The notes beneath the pieces are model-generated. The model was not told the DNA's origin, did no database searches, and was given only the letters and a program-made list of their open reading frames with translations. The translations under genes and the position numbers were made by a program. Shown here piece after piece: positions 18,327 to 26,362 of a DNA stretch of 64,000 bases. Numbering within the stretch: the stretch's first letter is position 1; every line of letters begins with the position of its first letter. Origin of the DNA: Prevotella sp. (GTDB taxonomy: Bacteria > Bacteroidota > Bacteroidia > Bacteroidales > Bacteroidaceae); the NCBI GenBank assembly GCA_016287755.1, contig JAEEWT010000015.1:1-64000 (forward strand), in the 5' to 3' direction.

Positions 18327-19583
18327 ATGGCTTATTTATTTACTTCAGAATCCGTTTCAGAGGGACATCCCGACAAGGTGTCCGACCAGATTTCCGATGC
18401 ATTGCTCGATCAGTTCCTGGCATACGACGATAAGGCGCGTTGTGCCATCGAGACTTTTGTAACTACCGGACAGGCGGTGATCATGGGTGAGGTGCACTCT
18501 GATGCCTATATCGACCTGCAGACCATCGCCCGTAAGACGATCAAGAAAATCGGATATACAAAGAGTGAATACCAGTTCGATGGTGACTCTTGCGGAATCC
18601 TTACCAGTATCCATGAGCAGAGCGTGGATATCAACAGGGGTGTTGACAAGGCGGATGCTGATGATCAGGGCGCTGGCGACCAGGGTATGATGTTTGGTTA
18701 TGCCGTGAATGAAACAGAGAACCTGATGCCTGTAAGTCTTGACCTTGCACACTTGATTATGCGAACCTTGGCTGATATCCGCAAGGAAGGGAAGGTGATG
18801 ACTTACCTTCGTCCGGATGCAAAGAGTCAGGTAACGGTGGAATACTCTGACGAGGGTGTTCCCCAGCGCATCGATACCATCGTTGTCTCTACACAACATG
18901 ACGAGTTCGACGAGGATGAGGCCATGCTCAACCGTATCAAGGATGATGTCATCAATATTCTGATTCCGCGGGTAAAGCAACAGATTCATTCTCAGAAGGT
19001 GCTCGATCTCTTCGGATTCGATATCAACTACCTGGTGAACCCCACAGGAAAATTCGTCATCGGCGGTCCTCATGGGGATACGGGTCTTACAGGGCGTAAG
19101 ATCATTGTTGATACCTATGGTGGAAAGGGTGCTCATGGAGGTGGTGCCTTCTCGGGCAAGGACTCATCAAAGGTGGATCGCTCTGCTGCCTATGCTGCCC
19201 GTTACATCGCCAAGAACATGGTGGCTGCCGGTGTGGCCGATGAGATGTTGGTACAGTTGAGCTACGCTATCGGTGTGGCTAAACCCGTAAGCATCTATGT
19301 GAACACGTATGGGAAGAGTCATGTAAACATGCCCGACAGTGAGATAGCTAACCGTATTGGAAAGATGTTCGACCTGCGTCCGAAAGCCATCGAGCGCATG
19401 CTGAAACTTCGTCAGCCGATGTATCTGGAGACTGCAGCCTATGGACATATGGGTCGCAAGAACGAGGTGGTGAAGAAGACATTCACCAGTTTCTACCACG
19501 AAACCAAGACCATCGAGGTGGAGCTCTTCACTTGGGAGAAGCTCGACCGGGTGGATGAGATCCGTAAGGCATTCTTCGGCTGA
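18327..19583 (+). CDS. metK: S-adenosylmethionine synthetase
   Basis: MetK makes S-adenosylmethionine from methionine and ATP. The 418-aa protein has the N-terminal [15 protein letters not shown] motif, [12 protein letters not shown] for ATP binding and the [19 protein letters not shown] glycine-rich loop. A stretch of about 25 extra residues in the middle ([18 protein letters not shown]) is typical of the Bacteroidetes form. Cytosolic tetramer. It heads a run of housekeeping genes that continues through tyrS. Confidence 0.97.
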   Translation: MAYLFTSESVSEGHPDKVSDQISDALLDQFLAYDDKARCAIETFVTTGQAVIMGEVHSDAYIDLQTIARKTIKKIGYTKSEYQFDGDSCGILTSIHEQSVDINRGVDKADADDQGAGDQGMMFGYAVNETENLMPVSLDLAHLIMRTLADIRKEGKVMTYLRPDAKSQVTVEYSDEGVPQRIDTIVVSTQHDEFDEDEAMLNRIKDDVINILIPRVKQQIHSQKVLDLFGFDINYLVNPTGKFVIGGPHGDTGLTGRKIIVDTYGGKGAHGGGAFSGKDSSKVDRSAAYAARYIAKNMVAAGVADEMLVQLSYAIGVAKPVSIYVNTYGKSHVNMPDSEIANRIGKMFDLRPKAIERMLKLRQPMYLETAAYGHMGRKNEVVKKTFTSFYHETKTIEVELFTWEKLDRVDEIRKAFFG

Positions 19584-19617
19584 TTAGATTCCCGTTTCAC
19601 CATCCGTAGGCAGAAAG

Positions 19618-20715
19618 ATGCACACAGATTGGTTCCAGCAGCAGGATACGTTGCAGCAAGTACGCCCGTCGGCTCAACCTGTTACAGAGCCAGTGGAAGG
19701 TACAACCTCGGAGGCTTCTCTTGAGGAGGAGACTACTGTAGCTGTTCCTCAGGAAAAGCCGGAGCGTACAAGACATACCTATCAGGAACTGCAGCAGCTG
19801 CCACCCAATGCCACACCTGCCCAACTCGACTCTGCCATCCAGTCGGTATTTCGCCCCGAGGTGAAGTCGTTGGCCACACCTCAGGATACCTTGCTCCTTT
19901 CCAGTAAGGATAGTGTACAGGAAGCTACCGACATCAACTTTTCCAAGTACTACAAGGAGGGCTTTTTTACCAATAATGCCTTGTTACACCCGGAGCTGAA
20001 CGTGGAACGCTATGGCGTGGCTGGCGACCCGGTTCCTTACTCCATTCAGAACGATGATGTCATCACGGGTCTGCTATTAGGATGCTTCCTGCTGATGGTG
20101 TTCTCCTTCTCCCGTCTTCATCATTTCATCCTGCAACAAGCAAAAAGCTTCTTCCATATTCAGCGCAGTGAGAATGTGACGGTTTCTACAGAGACGTCCG
20201 ATGAGTTCCGCTTCCAGTTCTTCATGGTGGCACTCACCTGTCTGCTCTGGGCGCTTCTGGCCTTTTTCTACACTCAGGCCAATGTGGCAGATACATTCAT
20301 CTTGCAATCGCAGTATCAGCTCATCGCCATTTTCTTTGGTTGTTTCTCGGTCTATTTCCTGTTGAAAGGAATCCTTTATCCCGTATTGAATTCCCTCTTC
20401 TTCAACAGGAAAAAAAATGAACAATGGATGAAATCTATGCTCTACCTTTCTGCCATGGAAGGGGTGGTGCTGTTTCCTATCGTTATGTTACAGAGCTATT
20501 TCGGTATTTCTGTGCAAAGTGCCATCATTTATGCGGCTGTAGTTTTAATTTTAGTGAAATTATTGACGATTTACAAGTGCTTTGTAATCTTTTTCAGACA
20601 AAATGGGGCCATTCTGCAAATAATTTTGTACTTTTGTGCGCTCGAAATAGTTCCCATGCTCGCTTTAGCGGGTTTTCTAGTGATGATAGTTGATTATTTG
20701 AAAATAAATTTTTAG
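19618..20715 (+). CDS. DUF4271 domain membrane protein
   Basis: The first 130 residues of this 365-aa protein are hydrophilic and Gln/Glu/Pro-rich. After that come about six membrane segments (VITGLLLGCFLLMVFSFSRL, FFMVALTCLLWALLAFFY, LIAIFFGCFSVYFLLKGILY and others), matching the DUF4271 family of Bacteroidetes. Function is unknown, but the gene regularly sits directly before hemD in this phylum, as here (7 bases). A role next to haem synthesis or envelope assembly is only suggested by context. Confidence 0.85.
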   Translation: MHTDWFQQQDTLQQVRPSAQPVTEPVEGTTSEASLEEETTVAVPQEKPERTRHTYQELQQLPPNATPAQLDSAIQSVFRPEVKSLATPQDTLLLSSKDSVQEATDINFSKYYKEGFFTNNALLHPELNVERYGVAGDPVPYSIQNDDVITGLLLGCFLLMVFSFSRLHHFILQQAKSFFHIQRSENVTVSTETSDEFRFQFFMVALTCLLWALLAFFYTQANVADTFILQSQYQLIAIFFGCFSVYFLLKGILYPVLNSLFFNRKKNEQWMKSMLYLSAMEGVVLFPIVMLQSYFGISVQSAIIYAAVVLILVKLLTIYKCFVIFFRQNGAILQIILYFCALEIVPMLALAGFLVMIVDYLKINF

Positions 20716-20722
20716 GACATTA

Positions 20723-21472
20723 ATGATAAAGAAAATTCTCATTTCACAACCGCAGCCGACAAGTGATAAATCTCCATACTTCGATATTGCAAAGGACTAC
20801 GATGTGGATCTTGTTTTCCGGCCGTTCATTAAAGTGGAAGGACTGACATCCAAGGAATTCCGTCAGCAGAAAGTGAGCATCACGGGCCATACCGCTATTG
20901 TGTTCACATCTCGCCATGCTATAGACAATTTCTTCAAGCTGGCCAAGGAGATGCGATTGGAGATTCCTGAGGACATGAAATATTTCTGTGTAACGGAGCA
21001 GATTGCTTTCTATATCCAGAAGTATGTGCAGTATCGCAAAAGGAAGGTGTTCTTCGGTCAGACAGGAAAGATCACGGATCTGGTTCCTTCAATGGTCAAG
21101 CACAAGACTGAGAAGTTCTTGATTCCCATGAGCGATGTGCATGATAACACAGTGAAGGAGTTGCTCGATTCGAAGAAACTGCAGCACACTGAGTGTATCA
21201 TGTATCGCACGGTGAGCAATGACTTTACCGAGGAAGAGGTGAAAGCCTTCGATTACGACATGTGCGTCTTCTTCAGTCCTGCAGGCATCAGTGCCTTTAC
21301 CAAGACTTTCGGTTCCACAAAGAACGATATCGCTGTGGCAACCTTCGGACCCTCTACTTCCAAGTCTGCCCACGAGGCTGGCCTGAATGTGGTTATAGAG
21401 GCACCTTCTGAGAAGTTCCCTTCGATGACCGGTGCATTGAAATCCTATCTGGCACGTCAGGACGAAGACTAA
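20723..21472 (+). CDS. hemD: Uroporphyrinogen-III synthase
   Basis: HemD closes hydroxymethylbilane to uroporphyrinogen III. The 249-aa protein shows the two-lobed layout: an N-terminal strand KKILISQPQP, a TAIVFTSRHAIDNFF segment, and in the second half CVFFSPAGISAFT and ATFGPSTSKSAHEAG, where this very divergent family is best conserved. Cytosolic. It is between the DUF4271 gene and rnpA with two bases to the latter. Confidence 0.88.
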   Translation: MIKKILISQPQPTSDKSPYFDIAKDYDVDLVFRPFIKVEGLTSKEFRQQKVSITGHTAIVFTSRHAIDNFFKLAKEMRLEIPEDMKYFCVTEQIAFYIQKYVQYRKRKVFFGQTGKITDLVPSMVKHKTEKFLIPMSDVHDNTVKELLDSKKLQHTECIMYRTVSNDFTEEEVKAFDYDMCVFFSPAGISAFTKTFGSTKNDIAVATFGPSTSKSAHEAGLNVVIEAPSEKFPSMTGALKSYLARQDED

Positions 21473-21474
21473 TC

Positions 21475-21855
21475 ATGCTTGATACCGCAGCTTTCACTTT
21501 AGCCAAGGAAGAGCGCGTTTCAAGTAAGCGACTGATTGACGAGCTCTTTTCGGGAAGCAACAGTCGTTCCATGGTGGCCTTTCCCATTCGACTTGTCTAT
21601 ATGCAAGTAGAGAACGACCATCCTCAGGCACAGATCCTGGTGAGTGTATCTAAGCGGTATTTCAAGAAAGCGGTGAAACGCAACAGGGTGAAGCGGCAGA
21701 TCCGCGAGGCTTATCGGAAGAACAAGCATCTCCTGCCCAAGCAAGAAGGAAAAGGTGTCGTATTGGCCTTTATATGGCTCGACGAACATCTGCGAAGCAG
21801 TGAAGTGGTGGAACGCAAGGTGGTAAAACTCCTGCATGGATTATCTGAACGATGA
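21475..21855 (+). CDS. rnpA: Ribonuclease P protein component
   Basis: RnpA is the basic protein subunit of RNase P, which trims tRNA 5' leaders. The 126-aa protein carries the signature [15 protein letters not shown] (about residues 67-81) and an N-terminal [19 protein letters not shown] helix. Its stop overlaps the start of yidD. rpmH and dnaA are not adjacent, unlike in many bacteria; hemD-rnpA-yidD-tyrS is the arrangement here. Confidence 0.95.
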   Translation: MLDTAAFTLAKEERVSSKRLIDELFSGSNSRSMVAFPIRLVYMQVENDHPQAQILVSVSKRYFKKAVKRNRVKRQIREAYRKNKHLLPKQEGKGVVLAFIWLDEHLRSSEVVERKVVKLLHGLSER

Positions 21856-22106
21856 TGAAAGTACTGAAAGCCATCATACATGGAGTGTCATGGGTGCTGG
21901 TGTCATTACTGCTCCTTCCCATCTGGTTTTATCAGAAGGCCATCTCGCCTTACACACCGCCTTCGTGCCGGTTCACACCTACCTGTTCAGAATATGCCCG
22001 ACAGGCTTTGCTGAAGCACGGACCCATCAAAGGGTTGTGGCTGGCCATCAAGAGAATCTCGCGCTGCCACCCCTGGGGAGGCTCCGGCTACGATCCGGTT
22101 CCCTAA
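21852..22106 (+). CDS. yidD: Membrane protein insertion efficiency factor YidD
   Basis: An 84-aa protein with one N-terminal hydrophobic helix and the conserved cysteine core [15 protein letters not shown] plus [14 protein letters not shown]. YidD assists YidC-dependent membrane protein insertion. It overlaps rnpA by four bases. The 55 bases that follow are a degenerate CCCATTAACCCCATTAAG repeat. Confidence 0.96.
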   Translation: MMKVLKAIIHGVSWVLVSLLLLPIWFYQKAISPYTPPSCRFTPTCSEYARQALLKHGPIKGLWLAIKRISRCHPWGGSGYDPVP

Positions 22107-22161
22107 CCCACAACACCCATTAACCCCATTAAGCCCATCAACCCCATTAAAAATAAACAAA

Positions 22162-23457
22162 ATGAAAAATTTCGTAGAAGAACTTCGCTGGCGTGGAATG
22201 CTGGCACAGATTATGCCAGGAACAGAAGAACTGCTCCAGAAAGAAATGGTAACAGCCTATTTAGGAACAGATCCCACAGCCGATTCATTACATATTGGTC
22301 ATCTCTGCGGCATCATGATGTTGCGTCATCTGCAGCGCTGTGGCCACAGACCCATCATCCTTGTAGGTGGTGCCACAGGTATGATTGGCGACCCTTCAGG
22401 AAAATCACAGGAGCGAAATCTGCTCAACGATGAGACCTTGCGTCATAACCAGGAGTGCATCAAACAGCAAGTGGCCAAGTTCCTTGATTTTGAGTCGAAG
22501 GAACCGAATGCTGCCATCATGGTGAACAACTACGACTGGATGAAGAATTTTACCTTCCTCGACTTTGCTCGTGAGGTGGGTAAGCACATCACTGTCAACT
22601 ATATGATGGCTAAGGAATCGGTGCAGCAGCGTCTGAATGGTACGGCTCGTGACGGTCTTTCATTCACGGAGTTCACCTATCAGCTCCTGCAGGGATACGA
22701 TTTCCTCTATCTCTACCAGCACTATGGGGTGAAGCTGCAGTTAGGTGGTAATGATCAATGGGGTAATATGACCACCGGTACTGAGCTTATCCGTCGTACG
22801 TTAGGTAACGAGGTAGAGACTTTCGCGCTCACCTGTCCGTTGATTACCAAGAGCGACGGTAAGAAGTTCGGTAAGACCGAGAGTGGAAATATCTGGCTCG
22901 ATCCGAAGCGTACCACACCGTATAAGTTCTATCAGTTCTGGCTGAATGTGAGTGATGATGATGCTGAACGTTACATCAAGATCTTCACTTCTTTGGAGAA
23001 GGATGTGATTGACGCTTTGGTGGAGGAACACAAGCAGGATCCGGGTCGTAGAATCCTTCAGCGTCGTTTGGCAGAAGAGGTAACCGTAATGGTTCACTCT
23101 CGCGAGGCGCTTGATACGGCTATTGAGGCAAGTAACATCCTCTTCGGCAAGAGCACAAAGGAGAGTCTTCAGAAACTTGATGAGCAGACCTTCCTCGACG
23201 TGTTCGATGGCGTTCCACAGTATGAGATCAGTAAAGAGCAACTCGGACAGGCTGCCATTGAATTGCTCACAGCCTCTGCTCCTGTCTTCCCCTCAAAGGG
23301 TGAGATGCGAAAGATGGTGCAAGGTGGTGGCGTGAGTCTGAACAAGGAGAAGCTGACCGATCAGAACAGAATCATCACCACTGATGACCTCATCGATGGT
23401 AAATATCTGCTGGCTCAGAAAGGAAAGAAGAACTATTTCCTCTTGACAGTGAAGTAA
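22162..23457 (+). CDS. tyrS: Tyrosyl-tRNA synthetase
   Basis: This 431-aa class I synthetase has HIGH (SLHIGHLCG, about residue 47), the tyrosine pocket [18 protein letters not shown] and the KMSKS equivalent [11 protein letters not shown]-terminal S4-like RNA-binding domain follows ([13 protein letters not shown] to [13 protein letters not shown]). It charges tRNA-Tyr with tyrosine in the cytosol. The full domain set is present. Confidence 0.97.
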   Translation: MKNFVEELRWRGMLAQIMPGTEELLQKEMVTAYLGTDPTADSLHIGHLCGIMMLRHLQRCGHRPIILVGGATGMIGDPSGKSQERNLLNDETLRHNQECIKQQVAKFLDFESKEPNAAIMVNNYDWMKNFTFLDFAREVGKHITVNYMMAKESVQQRLNGTARDGLSFTEFTYQLLQGYDFLYLYQHYGVKLQLGGNDQWGNMTTGTELIRRTLGNEVETFALTCPLITKSDGKKFGKTESGNIWLDPKRTTPYKFYQFWLNVSDDDAERYIKIFTSLEKDVIDALVEEHKQDPGRRILQRRLAEEVTVMVHSREALDTAIEASNILFGKSTKESLQKLDEQTFLDVFDGVPQYEISKEQLGQAAIELLTASAPVFPSKGEMRKMVQGGGVSLNKEKLTDQNRIITTDDLIDGKYLLAQKGKKNYFLLTVK

Positions 23458-23520
23458 GAATCTTTGTGGAGTGAGGAATGTGGAGTGAGGAGTGAGAATA
23501 CAAAAAAATTATATTTTTGT

Positions 23521-23551
23521 TTTGTATTTCGCTCACTTATTCGTACCTTTG
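23521..23551 (+). promoter_or_regulatory. Bacteroidetes promoter of tRNA-Gln
   Basis: TTTG (23521-23524) and TACCTTTG (23544-23551), 19-nt spacer containing CGCTCACTTATTCG. It is nearly identical to the tRNA-Leu promoter at 54378-54408 on the other strand. Confidence 0.8.
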
Positions 23552-23565
23552 CAGCCGAATTTGAT

Positions 23566-23636
23566 TGGGTGATGGTGTAATGGTAACACTACAGGTTTTG
23601 GTTCTGTCATTCCCGGTTCGAATCCGAGTCACCCAA
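23566..23636 (+). tRNA. tRNA-Gln (anticodon TTG)
   Basis: A 71-nt cloverleaf with acceptor TGGGTGA/TCACCCA, discriminator A, anticodon stem ACAGG/TCTGT around the loop TTTTGGT (anticodon TTG) and a T-arm with GGTTCGAATCC. The 3' CCA is not encoded. Confidence 0.95.
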
Positions 23637-23659
23637 CTCCAGGAAGCTGGATAAAAAAT

Positions 23660-23695
23660 AGAGAGATACCGCGGTATCTCTCTATTGTGTTTTTG
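23660..23695 (+). terminator. Intrinsic terminator after tRNA-Gln
   Basis: A perfect 12-bp palindrome (AGAGAGATACCG / CGGTATCTCTCT) followed by ATTGTGTTTTTG. It sits between the tRNA and the convergent HU gene. Confidence 0.8.
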
Positions 23696-23714
23696 TAAAA
23701 TCTTTACAAAATGA

Positions 23715-23987
23715 TTACTTGATAGCATCTGCCAACTCAGCACCAGCCTTGAATTTAGCCACCTTCTTAGCAGCAATCTTAATCTTCTGCTTTGTAGCGG
23801 GGTTGATACCCTCACGAGCAGGACGCTTGTTTACACTGAATGTACCAAAACCTACAAGAGCAACCTTGTCACCTGCTACGAGCGCACCCTTGATAGCTGC
23901 AATAGTAGCGTCGAGAGCCTTCTTTGAATCAGCCTTTGTCAGACCAGCACCAGCTGCAATCTTCTCAATTAATTCTGTCTTGTTCAT
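23715..23987 (-). CDS. HU family DNA-binding protein
   Basis: A 90-aa histone-like protein. [20 protein letters not shown] begins helix 1, and [20 protein letters not shown] is the HU signature including the DNA-intercalating arm. The track ORF extends 75 bases upstream through the promoter, but ATG 23987 matches family N-termini. It is a nucleoid protein that bends DNA without much sequence preference. Probably the main HU, as it carries its own strong promoter. Confidence 0.96.
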   Translation of the reverse strand: MNKTELIEKIAAGAGLTKADSKKALDATIAAIKGALVAGDKVALVGFGTFSVNKRPAREGINPATKQKIKIAAKKVAKFKAGAELADAIK

Positions 23988-24039
23988 AATTTTACCTATT
24001 AAATGATTAAAAATTAATACGTTATTCAAAATTCTTTCG

Positions 24040-24070
24040 CAAATATAAGCGAAACAATTCATAAAACAAA
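24040..24070 (-). promoter_or_regulatory. Bacteroidetes promoter of the HU gene
   Basis: Minus-strand TTTG (24070-24067) and TATATTTG (24047-24040), 19-nt spacer. The spacer shares only the TTCGCTTA core with the recurrent promoter module. Confidence 0.75.
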
Positions 24071-24193
24071 CAAAAAAGTGAAAAAAGTGAAGAATTTCAT
24101 GAAAAAAAGTGCTATTAGCCCCATTTTTCTGCCTAATAACAGATATTTTTCGTATTTTTGTCGCATCATTTAAGGTTTAGAACAAAAAAGGCT

Positions 24194-25120
24194 ATGCGAC
24201 GTATTCCTACCATTACAAAAAACCTACTGATTATAAACGCGTTGATGTTCCTGGCACTTTTGGTGTTCCAGATGAAGGGCATTAACCTGAACGACGTGCT
24301 GGGACTCCATTTCTTCATGGCGTCTGACTTCCATCTCTACCAGCTCGTGACATACATGTTCATGCATGCGAACTTTGAGCATATCTTCTTCAATATGTTC
24401 GCCTTATGGATGTTCGGCTGTGTGGTAGAAAGTGTATGGGGACCGAAGAAATTCCTTTTTTATTACATTTCTTGCGGAATCGGTGCTGGCATTATTCAAG
24501 AAATCGTACAATTTGTGTCGTTCTACTTCATGGCGACGTCACAGATTCCAGGGGCCGGATTCGGCGACTTGTGGCAGATTGCGCAGAATTCTTCTGCCGT
24601 ACTGAACGCATGGACTACTGTGGGTGCATCTGGTGCTATCTATGCCATCTTGCTTGCCTTTGGCATGATCTTCCCCGAAGAACGCATCTTCATCTTCCCG
24701 CTGCCCATTCCCATCAAGGCGAAATGGTTCGTGGGTATCTATGCCGCCATTGAGCTGTTCTCGGCACTGGCTACTCCTGGTGACAGCGTGGCTCACTTTG
24801 CCCATCTTGGCGGTATGCTCTTCGGCTTCCTGATGATACGCTATTGGCGCAAGCATCCCGAGAGCGACAGATATGGAAGAAGCAACGGTCAGCAGTTCTT
24901 CGACAAACTGCGTACCAACTGGGAGAACCGCAGTCATAGGAATGCGGACGCACCACGAAACAATCGTCAGGACGACCGTTCCACCCGTCATACAGAGGAC
25001 TCATCTACAGAGAAAACCAACCAACAAGAGATAGACCGTATCCTCGACAAGATACGCCGTAGCGGCTATGATAGTCTGACGGACGAGGAGAAGCGAATAC
25101 TCTTCGAGAGTGGGAACTGA
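24194..25120 (+). CDS. Rhomboid family intramembrane serine protease
   Basis: A 308-aa membrane protease with about six helices. The catalytic Ser is in VGASGAIYA and the His in VAHFAHLGG; HANFEHIFFNMFALW is the conserved region of helix 2. A hydrophilic Arg/Asp-rich linker follows, then a conserved C-terminal helix (IDRILDKIRRSGYDSLTDEE), seen in Bacteroidetes rhomboids. ATG 24194 is used; the track start is a TTG inside the -7 box (TATTTTTG 24153-24160). It cleaves transmembrane segments, substrates unknown. Confidence 0.93.
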   Translation: MRRIPTITKNLLIINALMFLALLVFQMKGINLNDVLGLHFFMASDFHLYQLVTYMFMHANFEHIFFNMFALWMFGCVVESVWGPKKFLFYYISCGIGAGIIQEIVQFVSFYFMATSQIPGAGFGDLWQIAQNSSAVLNAWTTVGASGAIYAILLAFGMIFPEERIFIFPLPIPIKAKWFVGIYAAIELFSALATPGDSVAHFAHLGGMLFGFLMIRYWRKHPESDRYGRSNGQQFFDKLRTNWENRSHRNADAPRNNRQDDRSTRHTEDSSTEKTNQQEIDRILDKIRRSGYDSLTDEEKRILFESGN

Positions 25121-25129
25121 TATTATTGC

Positions 25130-26230
25130 ATGCTCAAGACAATCAAGACATTCACGAGAAACTTGATCATCGGGGCTAATGTGGCCACGGTGATCATGAT
25201 GTTATTGGTGGGCTATTCTGGAAGACTCAATCCTGAATCGTTCCCCATCCTGTCGAATGCCTGTCTGTCTTTCCCTATATTCCTCGTCATCAATATCTTT
25301 TTCCTTTTCTTTTGGTTGCTCTTCTATCCCAAAGGAGCCCTTGTTTCCCTTCTTGGTATTATTATATGTTATGTACCCGTGCGAACATACTGTCCTTTGA
25401 ACCTGAAGAGTGAGAAACCTGTGGGTTGCATCAAGGTGATGACCTACAACGTGGATGGTTCCATGAAGAAGGAAACTGATGCACAAGGAAAAGTTATTTA
25501 TCCTGCCCTGGAGTATATAGGTGCCAGCGGAGCCGATGTGGTATGTGTGCAGGAAGCCTATATGACCAGAGAGAAGGCTGCCAGTTTGCGACACATCTAC
25601 CAGTATGCTGATACGGCCAGAAACGAACATGGCGGTTCATGTCTTACCCTGTTCAGCAAGTTCCCCATCATCAACCAGGAGCATATCCGTTTGGGCAATA
25701 GTCTGAACACCAGCGCGGCCTTCTATCTGAAAATCAAGAACGATACGGTCATTGTGATAAACAACCATCTGGAATCAAATAACTTGTCGTTACAAGACCG
25801 TGAGAACTTTGAGAAAATGGCCGAGGGCTCGCAAAACCGTGAGTTGGCAGGCAAGGAGTCGAAACTGCTGATGGAGAAACTCGCTGAGGCCTCTAAGATC
25901 AGAGCACCGCAGGCCAGGAAGGTGGCAACGTATATTCGTCATCATTCACATTATCCCATCATTGTTTGCGGTGATTTCAACGACAACCCGCTGTCGTATG
26001 TCCACCATACGATTGCCGAAGGATTGACCGACTGCTTTGTGGCTACAGGTAACTGGCCCGGATGGACATTCAACCACAACCGCATCCGTGTGCGTATCGA
26101 CCATATCTTATGCTCGAAAGATATTGTTCCATACCAGTGCCGTGTGGACAGTAAAATCAACGTTAGCGACCATCATCCAGTGAGTTGTTGGCTAAAAATT
26201 GGGCTTAAATCACAAAAAATCAATAATTAA
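25130..26230 (+). CDS. Membrane-anchored endonuclease/exonuclease/phosphatase family protein
   Basis: The 366-aa protein starts with three hydrophobic segments (about residues 12-85) and continues with an EEP domain. Catalytic landmarks are MTYNVDG, VCVQEAY, NNHLES, CGDFNDNP and the terminal SDHHPV. The domain would face the periplasm or outer leaflet. Family members cleave phosphodiesters in nucleic acids or phospholipids; membrane anchoring favours a lipid or envelope substrate, as inference. It is nine bases behind the rhomboid gene. Confidence 0.88.
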   Translation: MLKTIKTFTRNLIIGANVATVIMMLLVGYSGRLNPESFPILSNACLSFPIFLVINIFFLFFWLLFYPKGALVSLLGIIICYVPVRTYCPLNLKSEKPVGCIKVMTYNVDGSMKKETDAQGKVIYPALEYIGASGADVVCVQEAYMTREKAASLRHIYQYADTARNEHGGSCLTLFSKFPIINQEHIRLGNSLNTSAAFYLKIKNDTVIVINNHLESNNLSLQDRENFEKMAEGSQNRELAGKESKLLMEKLAEASKIRAPQARKVATYIRHHSHYPIIVCGDFNDNPLSYVHHTIAEGLTDCFVATGNWPGWTFNHNRIRVRIDHILCSKDIVPYQCRVDSKINVSDHHPVSCWLKIGLKSQKINN

Positions 26231-26362
26231 CGGCCCGAAATTTTTCGAGAATGTGAAAAATTATGTATCTTTGCACGCTCATAATGCCGTTCGTTGAAAA
26301 ATGAATGGCAAAATTGTGTTGATAAACAGTGAAATAATAATTAAAAACAATTCATCAATAAA

